Positions 51,248 through 60,535 of a stretch of DNA of 64,000 bases are shown here, in pieces. The first letter of the stretch is position 1, and each line of letters begins with the position of its first letter. The stretch is taken from contig VSOZ01000013.1 of assembly GCA_009775095.1 (NCBI GenBank), positions 1 to 64,000 of the forward strand, in the 5' to 3' direction. Under the pieces are notes generated by a model. The model ran no database searches and had not been told where the DNA came from. It saw only the letters and a program-made list of their open reading frames with translations. Origin of the DNA: Muribaculum sp. (lineage in GTDB: Bacteria; Bacteroidota; Bacteroidia; Bacteroidales; Muribaculaceae). A program made the translations under genes and the position numbers.

Positions 51248-52327
51248 ATGTTCAGAAAATTCTACAACATAGCGGCCCTGTTCTGCGGCCTGTCAGCACT
51301 CATGACGACCGGATGCTCATCGTCTGACGACGAACCCGGCGGTAAATCCTCGGGACCTATAGCCGTAACCCTCGAGGCACGCAGTCCGCGTACCGAAGAC
51401 GGTTCCGACAAACTCCACGCCGACCTGAACATCAACGCAGGCTTCGTACTCGTATATGACAAGGACGGTAACTACGAGACGGGTGACCGTTTTGACCCCG
51501 CCACACAGCAGGTGGCTCTGTACATGGAGCCGGGCGAGAAGAGAATCGTGGCCGTCATCAATGCCAATGACGGCTTCCGCGCCAAGATAGCCACGTACTG
51601 CAACGAGCCGGTACTTGACGAGTTCGGCAACCCCGTTCTTTACAGGGGCAAGCCGGTCATACGACATGTCAAACCCGGCTACGAGACCTATGCCGAACTT
51701 GCGGCATCGGTCAAACTCGACGGCGATTGCCTCAATGGTGTACAGGACTCACGCAGTATGGTGCTGATACACGACAAAACCGTTACCGTCGCCGACAACG
51801 AAGACAAGACCGACACCATCGACCTGCCGCTTAGCGCACCGATAGCCCGAGTCGATCTTCATGCCCGCTGTCTACCGGCCGAGAAGTCGCGCGTCGTTGA
51901 CGCCGCCATACGTGTTGCCCACGCCTCACCTCTGCTCAACTGGGACTTTACCCGTCCGGCAGAAGAGACCGAGGTCGTAGCCAAATTCACCGACATTTCC
52001 GACAAAATGACCGCTGTGACCGAAGAAGACGAACTATTCGGCGACTGGGTTGTGGAGAACGTGAAGGAGGACACCCCGCTGGCCACTCTGTACACATACC
52101 ATACCGACACCAACGCACGCCTCGAAGTGGGACTCCGCTTCAAAGGGAGCGCCGACTACGACTGGTATCCGCTTGACATGCCCGAGCTTATGAAACCCGA
52201 TATATTCAAGGGCCTTGAAGCCGGACACCTGTATCAGATATTCATAACGGTATATCCCGACAAGGTAGGACATATTATAGTCGACCCGTGGATTATACCT
52301 ACAAGCCTTGATTTTACAATAGGATGA
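51248..52327 (+). CDS. Accessory fimbrillin-like lipoprotein
   Basis: This 359-residue protein has lipobox MTTGC (Cys23) and a possible arginine cleavage site (SPR-TEDG, Arg48). The rest is beta-rich with LYMEPGEKRIVAVINAN and LPLSAPIARVDLHAR, like minor Mfa/Fim subunits. A GTG or ATG slightly upstream (51227) overlaps the anchor gene; ATG 51248 gives the better signal peptide. Probably a minor shaft or tip-adaptor subunit. Exact family not recognised. Confidence 0.78.
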   Translation: MFRKFYNIAALFCGLSALMTTGCSSSDDEPGGKSSGPIAVTLEARSPRTEDGSDKLHADLNINAGFVLVYDKDGNYETGDRFDPATQQVALYMEPGEKRIVAVINANDGFRAKIATYCNEPVLDEFGNPVLYRGKPVIRHVKPGYETYAELAASVKLDGDCLNGVQDSRSMVLIHDKTVTVADNEDKTDTIDLPLSAPIARVDLHARCLPAEKSRVVDAAIRVAHASPLLNWDFTRPAEETEVVAKFTDISDKMTAVTEEDELFGDWVVENVKEDTPLATLYTYHTDTNARLEVGLRFKGSADYDWYPLDMPELMKPDIFKGLEAGHLYQIFITVYPDKVGHIIVDPWIIPTSLDFTIG

Positions 52328-52389
52328 TGATAGCAGCGTTCCGGACCATAACCGGCCCGGGACGCTTTTCTGTCTGAATAATCGTAATA

Positions 52390-54834
52390 ATGAAACTGTT
52401 CAACCATCTTGCCATAATTGCCTTGCTCGCTTTCGGAGCGCTTTTGCCGGCTTCATGCAGCGACAACAACTTCAACGACACTGTAGACAACCCCGACACA
52501 AAGCCCGGCGACAGAGCCGAAATCTTTGAAGTGCCTCTGCGTCTGCTACCCGAGCACCCAACGCTCGTGGGGAAACCTCTCGTCAACGATGTGACATCAC
52601 GTGCCGAGGGCGACGACACCACCGACGACCCCGAGAAGGCCGCCGAGGAAGCAATACATGACATTTGGGTGTTTCAGTACGATGAAAACGGCGATCAGCT
52701 AATAGCCCCCCGCTATTATGAGGTGACATCGACCGAGATACGAAAACTAAACATACGTCTGGCCGAAGGCAAGGACAGCCATGTATACGTACTTGCCAAC
52801 ACAGGCGACCCCGAATGGGCCAAGGACAAAGACTTCAGCACGGTGGAGAAGTTTGTAGCATACGAGTATCCGTTTACAGAGGAAAACGTGGAGATGGGCG
52901 AGAACGAGTACCTGCTGATGGAGGGTTCAGTCAAAGAGACCATACGCAAGGAGACAGACCTGCTTCCCATCGACATCCACCTTACCCGCATGATGGCAAA
53001 GATAAGCTTCAAGTACGTCACGGCCGAGGCCGCAAAGAGTCTTGTCGTAAACCGCGTCATCATACATAACATGCCCGAGAACATGCGCATGGAAGAGACA
53101 CCTATAGAGGAGAACTATCCCACCGGTGACTTCGCCACACGTTCCGTGACCATCGACAAGCAGCTGGCCTCCGGTGAGGTATACACCTTTTACATGCCCG
53201 CCAACCGCCGGGGAAAAACAGCCAACACCGACCCGGGAACAAAAAATGACGGCGCACCTGAAAATGCACTCTACGTACAGCTCTTCGTGTCATCAAAAAG
53301 CAACGGGTCCAACTTTCTCTACACCATTTACCTCGGCGCCAATGACACCAACGACTTCAACGTGCGCCGCAACCACAACTACAACATAACGCTAAATATC
53401 AAGTCAGAACATCGCGACAACCGCGTGCTCGCCGCTCCCGCCAACTGCTTCGTGCTATCACACAACGACGAGATAATGTTTGACCCATACACCCGCACCG
53501 AGACCGGCGGCGGATATAACTACTCCGACTACGTCAATAAAAAAGATCCCAAAAAGAAAATTACGCGTGTGGCCATAGTATGGCAACAAGCCGGCGTCAT
53601 CGGCAACAACTCCGCCGGTAAACTCGTATGGCTTGACGACTACGACCGCATCCACGTAAAATCGGCAAGCAAAAACGGCAACGCACTTATTGCCGGCTAC
53701 AATGCCGACGGTCAGATAGTATGGTCATGGCATATATGGGTAAATAACGACAAGCCCGCCGAACTCGCGGCAGCCGTGCCCTACTACACATTTGAATGGG
53801 ACGGCAAAGGCATAAAGACCGGCTTAGGACGCACACGTAAAGGACGTTCGCTGATGAAGTGCAATCTCGGAGCCATCAACCCCAACCGCAGTGAGAGCCG
53901 TCCCTCCGACACTTTCGGATGCCTCTACCAGTGGGGGCGCAAAGACCCGTTCCCCGGTCCGTGGAACCGTTCACACTCAGGCGCTGCATGGAGCCAGACC
54001 GATGACGGCAACCAGCACAATTATAATTCGGCATTCATAGGGCAGTTATACAACAACTCTTATGCCGCGATAGCCATGGGGACATCATACACCGGCAATC
54101 AGACCGCTTCGGGATATCTGTTTGACGTCGCGCAGACTTCATCCACTGTAGGGACGATTGAATATACGCTTAAGAATCCGACCAAATTCATTTCTCCGCT
54201 AAAAACCCTGAACAATACAGGTTCTGTCCAAAACCCCTCAAGCGCTTCACAATGCGTTGACGGAACCGACGGCGACTGGTACTGGGGACATGCCGACAAC
54301 CTTTGGGGCGGAAGCTCCTTCGACACGGCAATGCAATATGTCGTCGATGCAGGGTCAGGTGCCATTTTGTCAAACAACGGAGCCACCGAGAAATCGATTT
54401 TCGACCCGTGCCCGGCAGGTTGGATGGTTCCGCCAAGCGACATGTGGCTCTCTTTCACAATTGACGGAGTCAATAAAAACGACGGTTCAACCGCAAGTTA
54501 TCCAAATATGAATACAAGCGACAACATGAGCCAGAACAATGCCGCACGCGGATACCGTATGTGTATGACCAAGACATACAAAAACAAAGGGCTGCCCGCA
54601 TCGGAAGCCAAAACCGTATTTTTCCCGTCGCAGGGTGTGCGCATGTGCGGCGGCACATTCAATCAGGTGGGCTATTGCGGCAACTACCACACCACGACCG
54701 GAGGTAAAGGAGGCCGTACCAATGCATTCCATATGCATACACCGTCGTTCATGTACCCGTTTGAAACCGGTTTCGGCTACACGCGACGTGCTACCGGCTG
54801 CTCCATACGCTGTGTACGCGACGTAGACGATTGA
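52390..54834 (+). CDS. Fimbrial tip adhesin-like lipoprotein, copy 1
   Basis: This 814-residue protein has lipobox PASC (Cys23) and a probable cleavage site TSR-AEGD (Arg71). Fimbrillin-like N-terminal beta domains (about 75-370) follow, including the IHLTRMMAKISFKYVTA segment. The C-terminal module has GRSLMKCNLGA, LYQWGRKDPFPG, FDPCPAGWMVPP and RCVRD at the end, as in the Fib_succ_major (fibrobacter paralogous) domain. Large proteins of this shape act as tip adhesins. It is followed 39 bp later by a paralogue with the same N-terminal half. Confidence 0.85.
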   Translation: MKLFNHLAIIALLAFGALLPASCSDNNFNDTVDNPDTKPGDRAEIFEVPLRLLPEHPTLVGKPLVNDVTSRAEGDDTTDDPEKAAEEAIHDIWVFQYDENGDQLIAPRYYEVTSTEIRKLNIRLAEGKDSHVYVLANTGDPEWAKDKDFSTVEKFVAYEYPFTEENVEMGENEYLLMEGSVKETIRKETDLLPIDIHLTRMMAKISFKYVTAEAAKSLVVNRVIIHNMPENMRMEETPIEENYPTGDFATRSVTIDKQLASGEVYTFYMPANRRGKTANTDPGTKNDGAPENALYVQLFVSSKSNGSNFLYTIYLGANDTNDFNVRRNHNYNITLNIKSEHRDNRVLAAPANCFVLSHNDEIMFDPYTRTETGGGYNYSDYVNKKDPKKKITRVAIVWQQAGVIGNNSAGKLVWLDDYDRIHVKSASKNGNALIAGYNADGQIVWSWHIWVNNDKPAELAAAVPYYTFEWDGKGIKTGLGRTRKGRSLMKCNLGAINPNRSESRPSDTFGCLYQWGRKDPFPGPWNRSHSGAAWSQTDDGNQHNYNSAFIGQLYNNSYAAIAMGTSYTGNQTASGYLFDVAQTSSTVGTIEYTLKNPTKFISPLKTLNNTGSVQNPSSASQCVDGTDGDWYWGHADNLWGGSSFDTAMQYVVDAGSGAILSNNGATEKSIFDPCPAGWMVPPSDMWLSFTIDGVNKNDGSTASYPNMNTSDNMSQNNAARGYRMCMTKTYKNKGLPASEAKTVFFPSQGVRMCGGTFNQVGYCGNYHTTTGGKGGRTNAFHMHTPSFMYPFETGFGYTRRATGCSIRCVRDVDD

Positions 54835-54873
54835 CATATATCCGTTTCTTAGACTTATACATTTATATATAAT

Positions 54874-57219
54874 ATGAGTAAGTTTTTAAGCATTATCAAA
54901 ATATCGGTCGCGGCGCTGATGCTTGTCACGTCGGCTTCGTGCAGCAACAACAACTTCAACGACACTGTAGACAACCCCGACGCGCAGCCCGGCGACAGAG
55001 CCGAAACTTTTGAAGTACCTCTGCGTCTGCTACCCGAACATCCGACGCTCGTGGGAAAGCCTCTCGTCAACGACGTAACCTCACGTGCAGAAGGCGACGA
55101 TACGGCCGACGACCCCGAAAAGGCCGCAGAGGAAGCCATTCGCGACATATGGGTGTTTCAGTACGATGAAAACGACAAACAGCTCATTGCTCCCAGATAT
55201 TATGAAGTGACATCGAACGAGATACGCAAGCTAAACATACGTCTGGCTGAAGGCAAGGACAGCCATGTATACGTACTTGCCAACACAGGCGACCCCGAAT
55301 GGGCCAAGGACAAAGACTTCAGCACGGTCGAGAAATTTGTAGCGTACGAATATCCGTTTACCACCGAGGACGTGGAAATGGGCGAGAACGAGTACCTGCT
55401 GATGGAGGGTTCAGTCAAAGAAACCATACGCAAGGAGACCGACCTGCTCCCCATCGACATACACCTGACCCGTATGATGGCCAAGATCAGTTTCAAGTAC
55501 GTCACGGCTGAGGCCGCCAAAAATCTTGTCGTAAACCGTGTCATAATACACAACATGCCCGAAAACATGCGTATGGAGGAGACTCCCAAGGAGGAAAACT
55601 ACCCCGTCGGCGACTTTACCACACTATCCACGACCATAGACAAGCAATTGAAGTCAGGCGAAGTATACACTTTTTACATGCCGGCCAACCGCCGTGGTAC
55701 AACAACAAACACCGACCCGAAAGAGAAAAACAACGGCGCACCCGACAAAGCGTTATACATACAGCTCTTCGTGACTTCAAGAACCAACGGATCCAACTTC
55801 CTCTACACGATCTATCTCGGAGAAAACGACTATAATGACTTCAACGTACGCCGCAACCACAACTACAACATAACGCTCAATATCAAGTCGGAAAATCGCG
55901 ATGACCGCGTACTCGCAGCCCCGGCCAACTGCTTTGTGATGAACACGGGCAACGAAATCATGTTTGACCCGTATACCCGCACCGAGACCGGCGGCGGCTT
56001 CAAGTACTCCGAATACGTAAACAAGAGCGTCCCCGCGAAAAAAATCGCTAAAGTCAAGATACTATGGCAGTTTGTCAACGTCATAGGCGACAATACAAGC
56101 GGCGATAAAGTATGGCTTGACGCATACGACCGTATACATGTCAAAGCCGGCAGCGCGGTCGGCAATGCTGTAATAGCGGCATACAACAGCGCGGGCAAGA
56201 TATTATGGTCATGGCATATATGGGTTAATAACGATAAGCCGGCCAATCTTGACGAAGCCATACCGTACAACACTTTCGGATGGAACGAAGGCGGCATTAT
56301 AACCACCGGCAATATTCGTAGTGTCAAGGGCCGGTCACTTATGAAGTGTAACCTCGGTGCAAGATCGGCCGACCCCAACGCTTACGGACGCCTTACCTAC
56401 GGCTGTGTATACCAATGGGGGCGCAAAGATCCCTTTCCGATAGGCAACTTAGATTATAATGTCGACTACTATCAATACAGCAGGGGAAATGTCGGCGACC
56501 TACGCGATAACGAAAACAAAGCAATCGCCATGAACACCACCGGAGCTGTACATACCACTGAATTATTCAGCACGGAAGCCGCCAGTGAATCGACGGGCAA
56601 CATACCCTACACAATAGAACATCCCACCCACTTCATCAGCCCGGTAAAATCAGGCAAAGAATCCAATACCGGCAACGACGCCGACTGTGTCAACAACGGA
56701 GATTGGTATTGGAACCACAATGATCTTCTATGGGGCGGCAAACCTTATGCCACCGCAAAGAAATATACGGTAAGTGCCGGATGTGTGCTCTCGGACAACG
56801 GTGCTACAGAGAAATCAATTTTCGACCCGTGTCCGGCAGGTTGGATGGTACCTCCGGGCGACATGTGGCTCGGCTTCACAAAAGACGGCAAAAATGCGAC
56901 CGGAGGCGCATACGGAAATATAAACTCGATCCACAAATCGGATAATACTTCATACAGGGGCTTCCGTATGTACGTTCAGGAGTGGGACAAAGGCAAGTGG
57001 GTATACTTCCCGAGTCAGGGACTGCGCACAATGGGCGGCCGTCCGTGGCGCAACGGCATGTGCGGCAACTACCACACCTCATCAGCTTCTGAAGGCGGAC
57101 GTGTAAACATATTTCACCTCCATACGCCGGGCGAAGTAGACCCGTTTGAGACAAGCTACGGCTACTCTCGCCGTGCGGTGGGCGGCCCGGTGCGCTGCGT
57201 GCGCGACGTCGACGACTAA
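54874..57219 (+). CDS. Fimbrial tip adhesin-like lipoprotein, copy 2
   Basis: This 781-residue paralogue of the preceding gene has its own lipobox (SASC, Cys24) and the same TSR-AEGD cleavage motif. Residues up to about 330 are nearly identical to copy 1. The segment about 380-480 and the C-terminal Fib_succ_major-like module are clearly diverged, while shared anchors (KGRSLMKCNLGA, FDPCPAGWMVPP, RCVRDVDD) remain. This suggests duplication with selection for different binding surfaces. It is the last gene of the fimbrial operon; its stop overlaps that of the converging BNR gene. Confidence 0.85.
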   Translation: MSKFLSIIKISVAALMLVTSASCSNNNFNDTVDNPDAQPGDRAETFEVPLRLLPEHPTLVGKPLVNDVTSRAEGDDTADDPEKAAEEAIRDIWVFQYDENDKQLIAPRYYEVTSNEIRKLNIRLAEGKDSHVYVLANTGDPEWAKDKDFSTVEKFVAYEYPFTTEDVEMGENEYLLMEGSVKETIRKETDLLPIDIHLTRMMAKISFKYVTAEAAKNLVVNRVIIHNMPENMRMEETPKEENYPVGDFTTLSTTIDKQLKSGEVYTFYMPANRRGTTTNTDPKEKNNGAPDKALYIQLFVTSRTNGSNFLYTIYLGENDYNDFNVRRNHNYNITLNIKSENRDDRVLAAPANCFVMNTGNEIMFDPYTRTETGGGFKYSEYVNKSVPAKKIAKVKILWQFVNVIGDNTSGDKVWLDAYDRIHVKAGSAVGNAVIAAYNSAGKILWSWHIWVNNDKPANLDEAIPYNTFGWNEGGIITTGNIRSVKGRSLMKCNLGARSADPNAYGRLTYGCVYQWGRKDPFPIGNLDYNVDYYQYSRGNVGDLRDNENKAIAMNTTGAVHTTELFSTEAASESTGNIPYTIEHPTHFISPVKSGKESNTGNDADCVNNGDWYWNHNDLLWGGKPYATAKKYTVSAGCVLSDNGATEKSIFDPCPAGWMVPPGDMWLGFTKDGKNATGGAYGNINSIHKSDNTSYRGFRMYVQEWDKGKWVYFPSQGLRTMGGRPWRNGMCGNYHTSSASEGGRVNIFHLHTPGEVDPFETSYGYSRRAVGGPVRCVRDVDD

Positions 57220-58505
57220 GGGCAGGTAAGTACGTAGACCGGAGTGGATTCGGCAGCATCGCCGACCACCCGTTCACCGTCGCCCTGAGCGGTTGTCTGT
57301 ACAAATATGTCAAGCCGACGACGGGAGTTCCAGAGCGAAGTGTCGAGAGTGGGTTCCCATGCATCGACCGAAAACGGAGTCATGTCAGTAAACGTCCATT
57401 CAGCCTCGCCGAGATGCGGTGTACGGGCTACCGTGACTCGGCTGCCACGCTCCGTGTCGCGAAATATATACCATGCAGCTGTGCCGTCGCTCACAATACG
57501 CGGACGCGATACGGGTATCATCTTTGTGCCGCCGCCTGAAAGCGAAAATGGTGTCTTACGCTCACCCACCTGATTCATATGCCAAGCCGTGCCGTCATGC
57601 CACACGAGGCGATACTGGGGCACATCGCTGTCGGCATCGCGCCAATAAGTGGCTATATAAGGATGTCCGTCAGCATCAGCCGTCATGCCGGTCTGGTTGA
57701 TGAGCTCCGAATTCTGCGGCACAGGCCATGCCACCTCGGCCGTCGACATGGTTATGGGCAGAGAGTACGGGGTGCCGTCGGAGCGCTGCCAAGTAAGGCC
57801 GTTGTCAGACGAACTTGCATAACAGAGGTCATGGTTTGTCTCCACCAGCCATGTCTCGCGCCACACCCACGACAGGTGTATCATCCCTGAAGCATCGACA
57901 TGCATCTGCCAGTAAGCATTGCGTTCGTTTTCACCGTCAATAAGTATATCCTGCACCCTCGACCAGCTGCGGGTGGCCGTCGAGTAGCGGTTAAGCACCA
58001 GATTGCCGCGACCGGAAGCTCCCGAACGATAGGCAAACAGCATGTCGCCGTCAGCCAGACGGTAAAATTCGGGATAAGTGACATCCTCCTCGTCAACACC
58101 CGTCATAGACTCAAGCGGCCCGAGTTCAAGCGAACCGGGGCGCACCGAACGACAGTAACGCAACGGATGACCGTGATGGTCAAACGACACATGGATATAA
58201 CCGTCGCCGTCGACACCGATGCTGATGACATTGTGGGCATCGGCCACGTTGCCTTTATACTGAGTGCGGCTCACCGTCCAATCGTCGCTGTCAAGCGGGC
58301 GCTTACCGAGAGTCACGTAGCCCTCAGGATCGTAATATGACACATACTGGCTGTCACCGTGGGTCACCAGCGAACCGGCACGAAACACCGCCGTATTGAC
58401 CGACGTACGGCAATACCCACGCCCCACTTCGCTTAACCGCTCCTGCGCAACGGAAGAAAGCACCGCCGACAGCACTATTAACCACACTAATCGTATTTTC
58501 CTCAT
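57216..58505 (-). CDS. BNR_4-type beta-propeller protein (possible polysaccharide lyase or glycosidase)
   Basis: This 429-residue exported protein has a signal peptide ending SSVAQ and a seven-bladed propeller with repeated aspartate-box-like turns (SYYDPEGYVTLG, VDGDGYIHVSFDHHGHPLRY, VDASGMIHLSWVWRE, MTADADGHPYIATYWRD). Its closest recognisable relatives are BNR_4 proteins, which include ulvan lyases (PL24/PL25) and the rhamnosyl-glucuronidase family GH145. SFDHHGHPLRY supplies histidines at a plausible active site. ATG 58505 is preferred to an upstream TTG. There is no PUL around it, so its substrate is unclear. Confidence 0.75.
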   Translation of the reverse strand: MRKIRLVWLIVLSAVLSSVAQERLSEVGRGYCRTSVNTAVFRAGSLVTHGDSQYVSYYDPEGYVTLGKRPLDSDDWTVSRTQYKGNVADAHNVISIGVDGDGYIHVSFDHHGHPLRYCRSVRPGSLELGPLESMTGVDEEDVTYPEFYRLADGDMLFAYRSGASGRGNLVLNRYSTATRSWSRVQDILIDGENERNAYWQMHVDASGMIHLSWVWRETWLVETNHDLCYASSSDNGLTWQRSDGTPYSLPITMSTAEVAWPVPQNSELINQTGMTADADGHPYIATYWRDADSDVPQYRLVWHDGTAWHMNQVGERKTPFSLSGGGTKMIPVSRPRIVSDGTAAWYIFRDTERGSRVTVARTPHLGEAEWTFTDMTPFSVDAWEPTLDTSLWNSRRRLDIFVQTTAQGDGERVVGDAAESTPVYVLTCP

Positions 58506-58539
58506 ATGTCTCTTGTTTTTCAATCAATTATAAAGGCCT

Positions 58540-59568
58540 TTAATAATCCGCAGATGGAAAGTCCAATAAACCATCAGTGTCCCATTGATCAAAATCAGAT
58601 TTAAACAGCCGATCTTGAACAATACGGTATTTTTCAAATTCAGATTCTGCATAAAGTTTTGCCTGCTCCGATGATACAGTACCCGAATCAGCTAATATCG
58701 GCCTATCATCACTACTTAAGAATTTATCTATCCTATTAGACCAATCTTCCATCGTCATCGGGATATGGCGTTTCGCCCTATCTTCAGCTAAATCAAGGAA
58801 AGCATTAACAAGCCTTCCCATAGATTCCAATTCAGTTTCTTTTAGATAATTTTTGGCTATTGAAACATCTGTCTTTACTATTTTACCATTTGGAGCATTT
58901 TCCCAAGAAGTAAGACCCATATGTTCCTTATCAGCATTGGCTCGTGTAAATATTAATTCAGCAGCAGTATGTCCATGTACAGCATAATGCATTTTATTCT
59001 GCACCTTTTTAAAAAACATTCGCGTCAAAGGAGCGTCCTTATTATAGTCAATACTGGTAGCATAAATATCAGTCAATTTTTGATAGAAACGACGTTCACT
59101 CAACCTAATTTCCCGAATTTCCGCTATTAAATGTTCAAAATAATCTTCATTAATAAATGATCCATTTTCCATACGTCTTCTATCAATTACATATCCACGT
59201 ATCGCAAATTGACGAAGAACATATGTACACCATTGACGAAATTGAGTCGCCCGGATTGAATTAGCTCTATATCCTACAGAAATTACAGCATCAAGACTAT
59301 AATACTTCGTATCATAATTTTTACCGTCAGAGGCAGTTCGTCGGAATTTCCGACATACTGCTTCTTCTTGGAGTTCTTGACTTTGAAAAATATTCTTTAA
59401 ATGTTCAGTTATTGTTGATCTACCTTTGTCAAATAATTCAGCAATAGCATCTTGAGTTAACCAAAGTGTTTCATCTTTATAAAGGACCTCTATACCTTGT
59501 TCCTTACTTTCCAATTGAAAAATAAGGAATTCGGCAGTACTATTATGTATTTGTATTTTTTTACTCAT
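58540..59568 (-). CDS. RhuM family protein
   Basis: This 342-residue protein matches the RhuM (virulence protein) family. An N-terminal DNA-binding-like region (about 30-70, LWLTQDAIAELFDKGRSTIT) is followed by KYYSLDAVISVGYRANSIRA and TQFRQWCTYVLRQFAIRGY, and then a Fic/DOC-adjacent-type C-terminal half (YAVHGHTAAELIFTRANAD). RhuM genes are frequent in mobile or genomic-island settings. The gene is markedly AT-richer than its neighbours, which suggests horizontal acquisition. Function is not established; toxin-antitoxin or host-interaction roles have been proposed for relatives. Confidence 0.88.
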   Translation of the reverse strand: MSKKIQIHNSTAEFLIFQLESKEQGIEVLYKDETLWLTQDAIAELFDKGRSTITEHLKNIFQSQELQEEAVCRKFRRTASDGKNYDTKYYSLDAVISVGYRANSIRATQFRQWCTYVLRQFAIRGYVIDRRRMENGSFINEDYFEHLIAEIREIRLSERRFYQKLTDIYATSIDYNKDAPLTRMFFKKVQNKMHYAVHGHTAAELIFTRANADKEHMGLTSWENAPNGKIVKTDVSIAKNYLKETELESMGRLVNAFLDLAEDRAKRHIPMTMEDWSNRIDKFLSSDDRPILADSGTVSSEQAKLYAESEFEKYRIVQDRLFKSDFDQWDTDGLLDFPSADY

Positions 59569-59590
59569 GATTAAGTTTTTTAGGTATCTA

Positions 59591-60535
59591 TTATATTTGA
59601 TTTATATTATAAAAAATAATTTTTATGGCAAGTACGATAATGACGGCGACGACCTCGGTAAGGCGACACACGTGAACGGCGCGTGTCATGTCAGCGGTGT
59701 CGACCTGACGGTCACAAGTACCGATGTAGGGCTTCTCGACGCGCTCGCCGAAGTAGTCATGGGCTCCTCCGAAACGACAACCGAGTATTCCGGCCATAGC
59801 AGCCTCGGGATAGCCCGAATTAGGGCTGGAGTGGGAACGTCCGTAGCGCCTTACAAAAGCGAACAGTCCCGGCCGAGCGGCACACACAATCATCAGGAAC
59901 GCGGTTATACGGGCCGGGATATAGTTGGCCACATCATCCATGCGTGCGGCAAAGCGTCCGAAGTCACGATAGCGGACCGTACGATAACCAATCATCGAGT
60001 CGAGAGTATTGACCATCTTGTAGGCAAGCATGCCGGGCACTCCGAGTACAAGATACCAGAACAGCGGAGCTATGACTCCGTCGCTGAGATTCTCGGCCAG
60101 AGTCTCAAGCGCGGCAATCCTTACCTCCTGAGGCGACAGGGCCGATGTGTCACGACCAACGATCCTCGCCACCTGCCGGCGTCCATCGTCCAACGAACGG
60201 TCTACGGCTCGGAACACCTCGCGTACCTCACCGATAAGTGTAGTTCCGGCAAGACAGTAAAATATCAACATCACCTGCACGACTATAGAAAGCCATACGA
60301 CAGGGGCGATAAAACACAGTCCGAGATATGCCGCCAAGTAAACCGACAGCACGAGACCGAGAGCGGTAAACGCGCCTTTGGCCACTCTGTGCGCACCTCG
60401 GTTAAGCCGATGTTCACATACGGAAATCACGCGTCCGAAGCCGACCACGGGATGAGGCAACCACAGCGGGTCGCCAAGCATAATGTCAAGGCAATAACCG
60501 GCTATCAAGGGTATTATAGCGATAACGACATCCAT
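59591..60535 (-). CDS. cbiB: Adenosylcobinamide-phosphate synthase CbiB
   Basis: This inner-membrane enzyme joins aminopropanol (phosphate) to adenosylcobyric acid in the late cobalamin pathway. The 314-residue protein has several hydrophobic helices and the conserved DIMLGDPLWLPHPVVGFG near the N-terminus, ETLAENLSDGVIAPLFWYL and YKMVNTLDSMIGYR in the middle, and NSGYPEAAMAG near the C-terminus. The start ATG at 60535 overlaps cobD by 22 bp. It is third in the cobQ-cobD-cbiB operon. Confidence 0.94.
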   Translation of the reverse strand: MDVVIAIIPLIAGYCLDIMLGDPLWLPHPVVGFGRVISVCEHRLNRGAHRVAKGAFTALGLVLSVYLAAYLGLCFIAPVVWLSIVVQVMLIFYCLAGTTLIGEVREVFRAVDRSLDDGRRQVARIVGRDTSALSPQEVRIAALETLAENLSDGVIAPLFWYLVLGVPGMLAYKMVNTLDSMIGYRTVRYRDFGRFAARMDDVANYIPARITAFLMIVCAARPGLFAFVRRYGRSHSSPNSGYPEAAMAGILGCRFGGAHDYFGERVEKPYIGTCDRQVDTADMTRAVHVCRLTEVVAVIIVLAIKIIFYNINQI

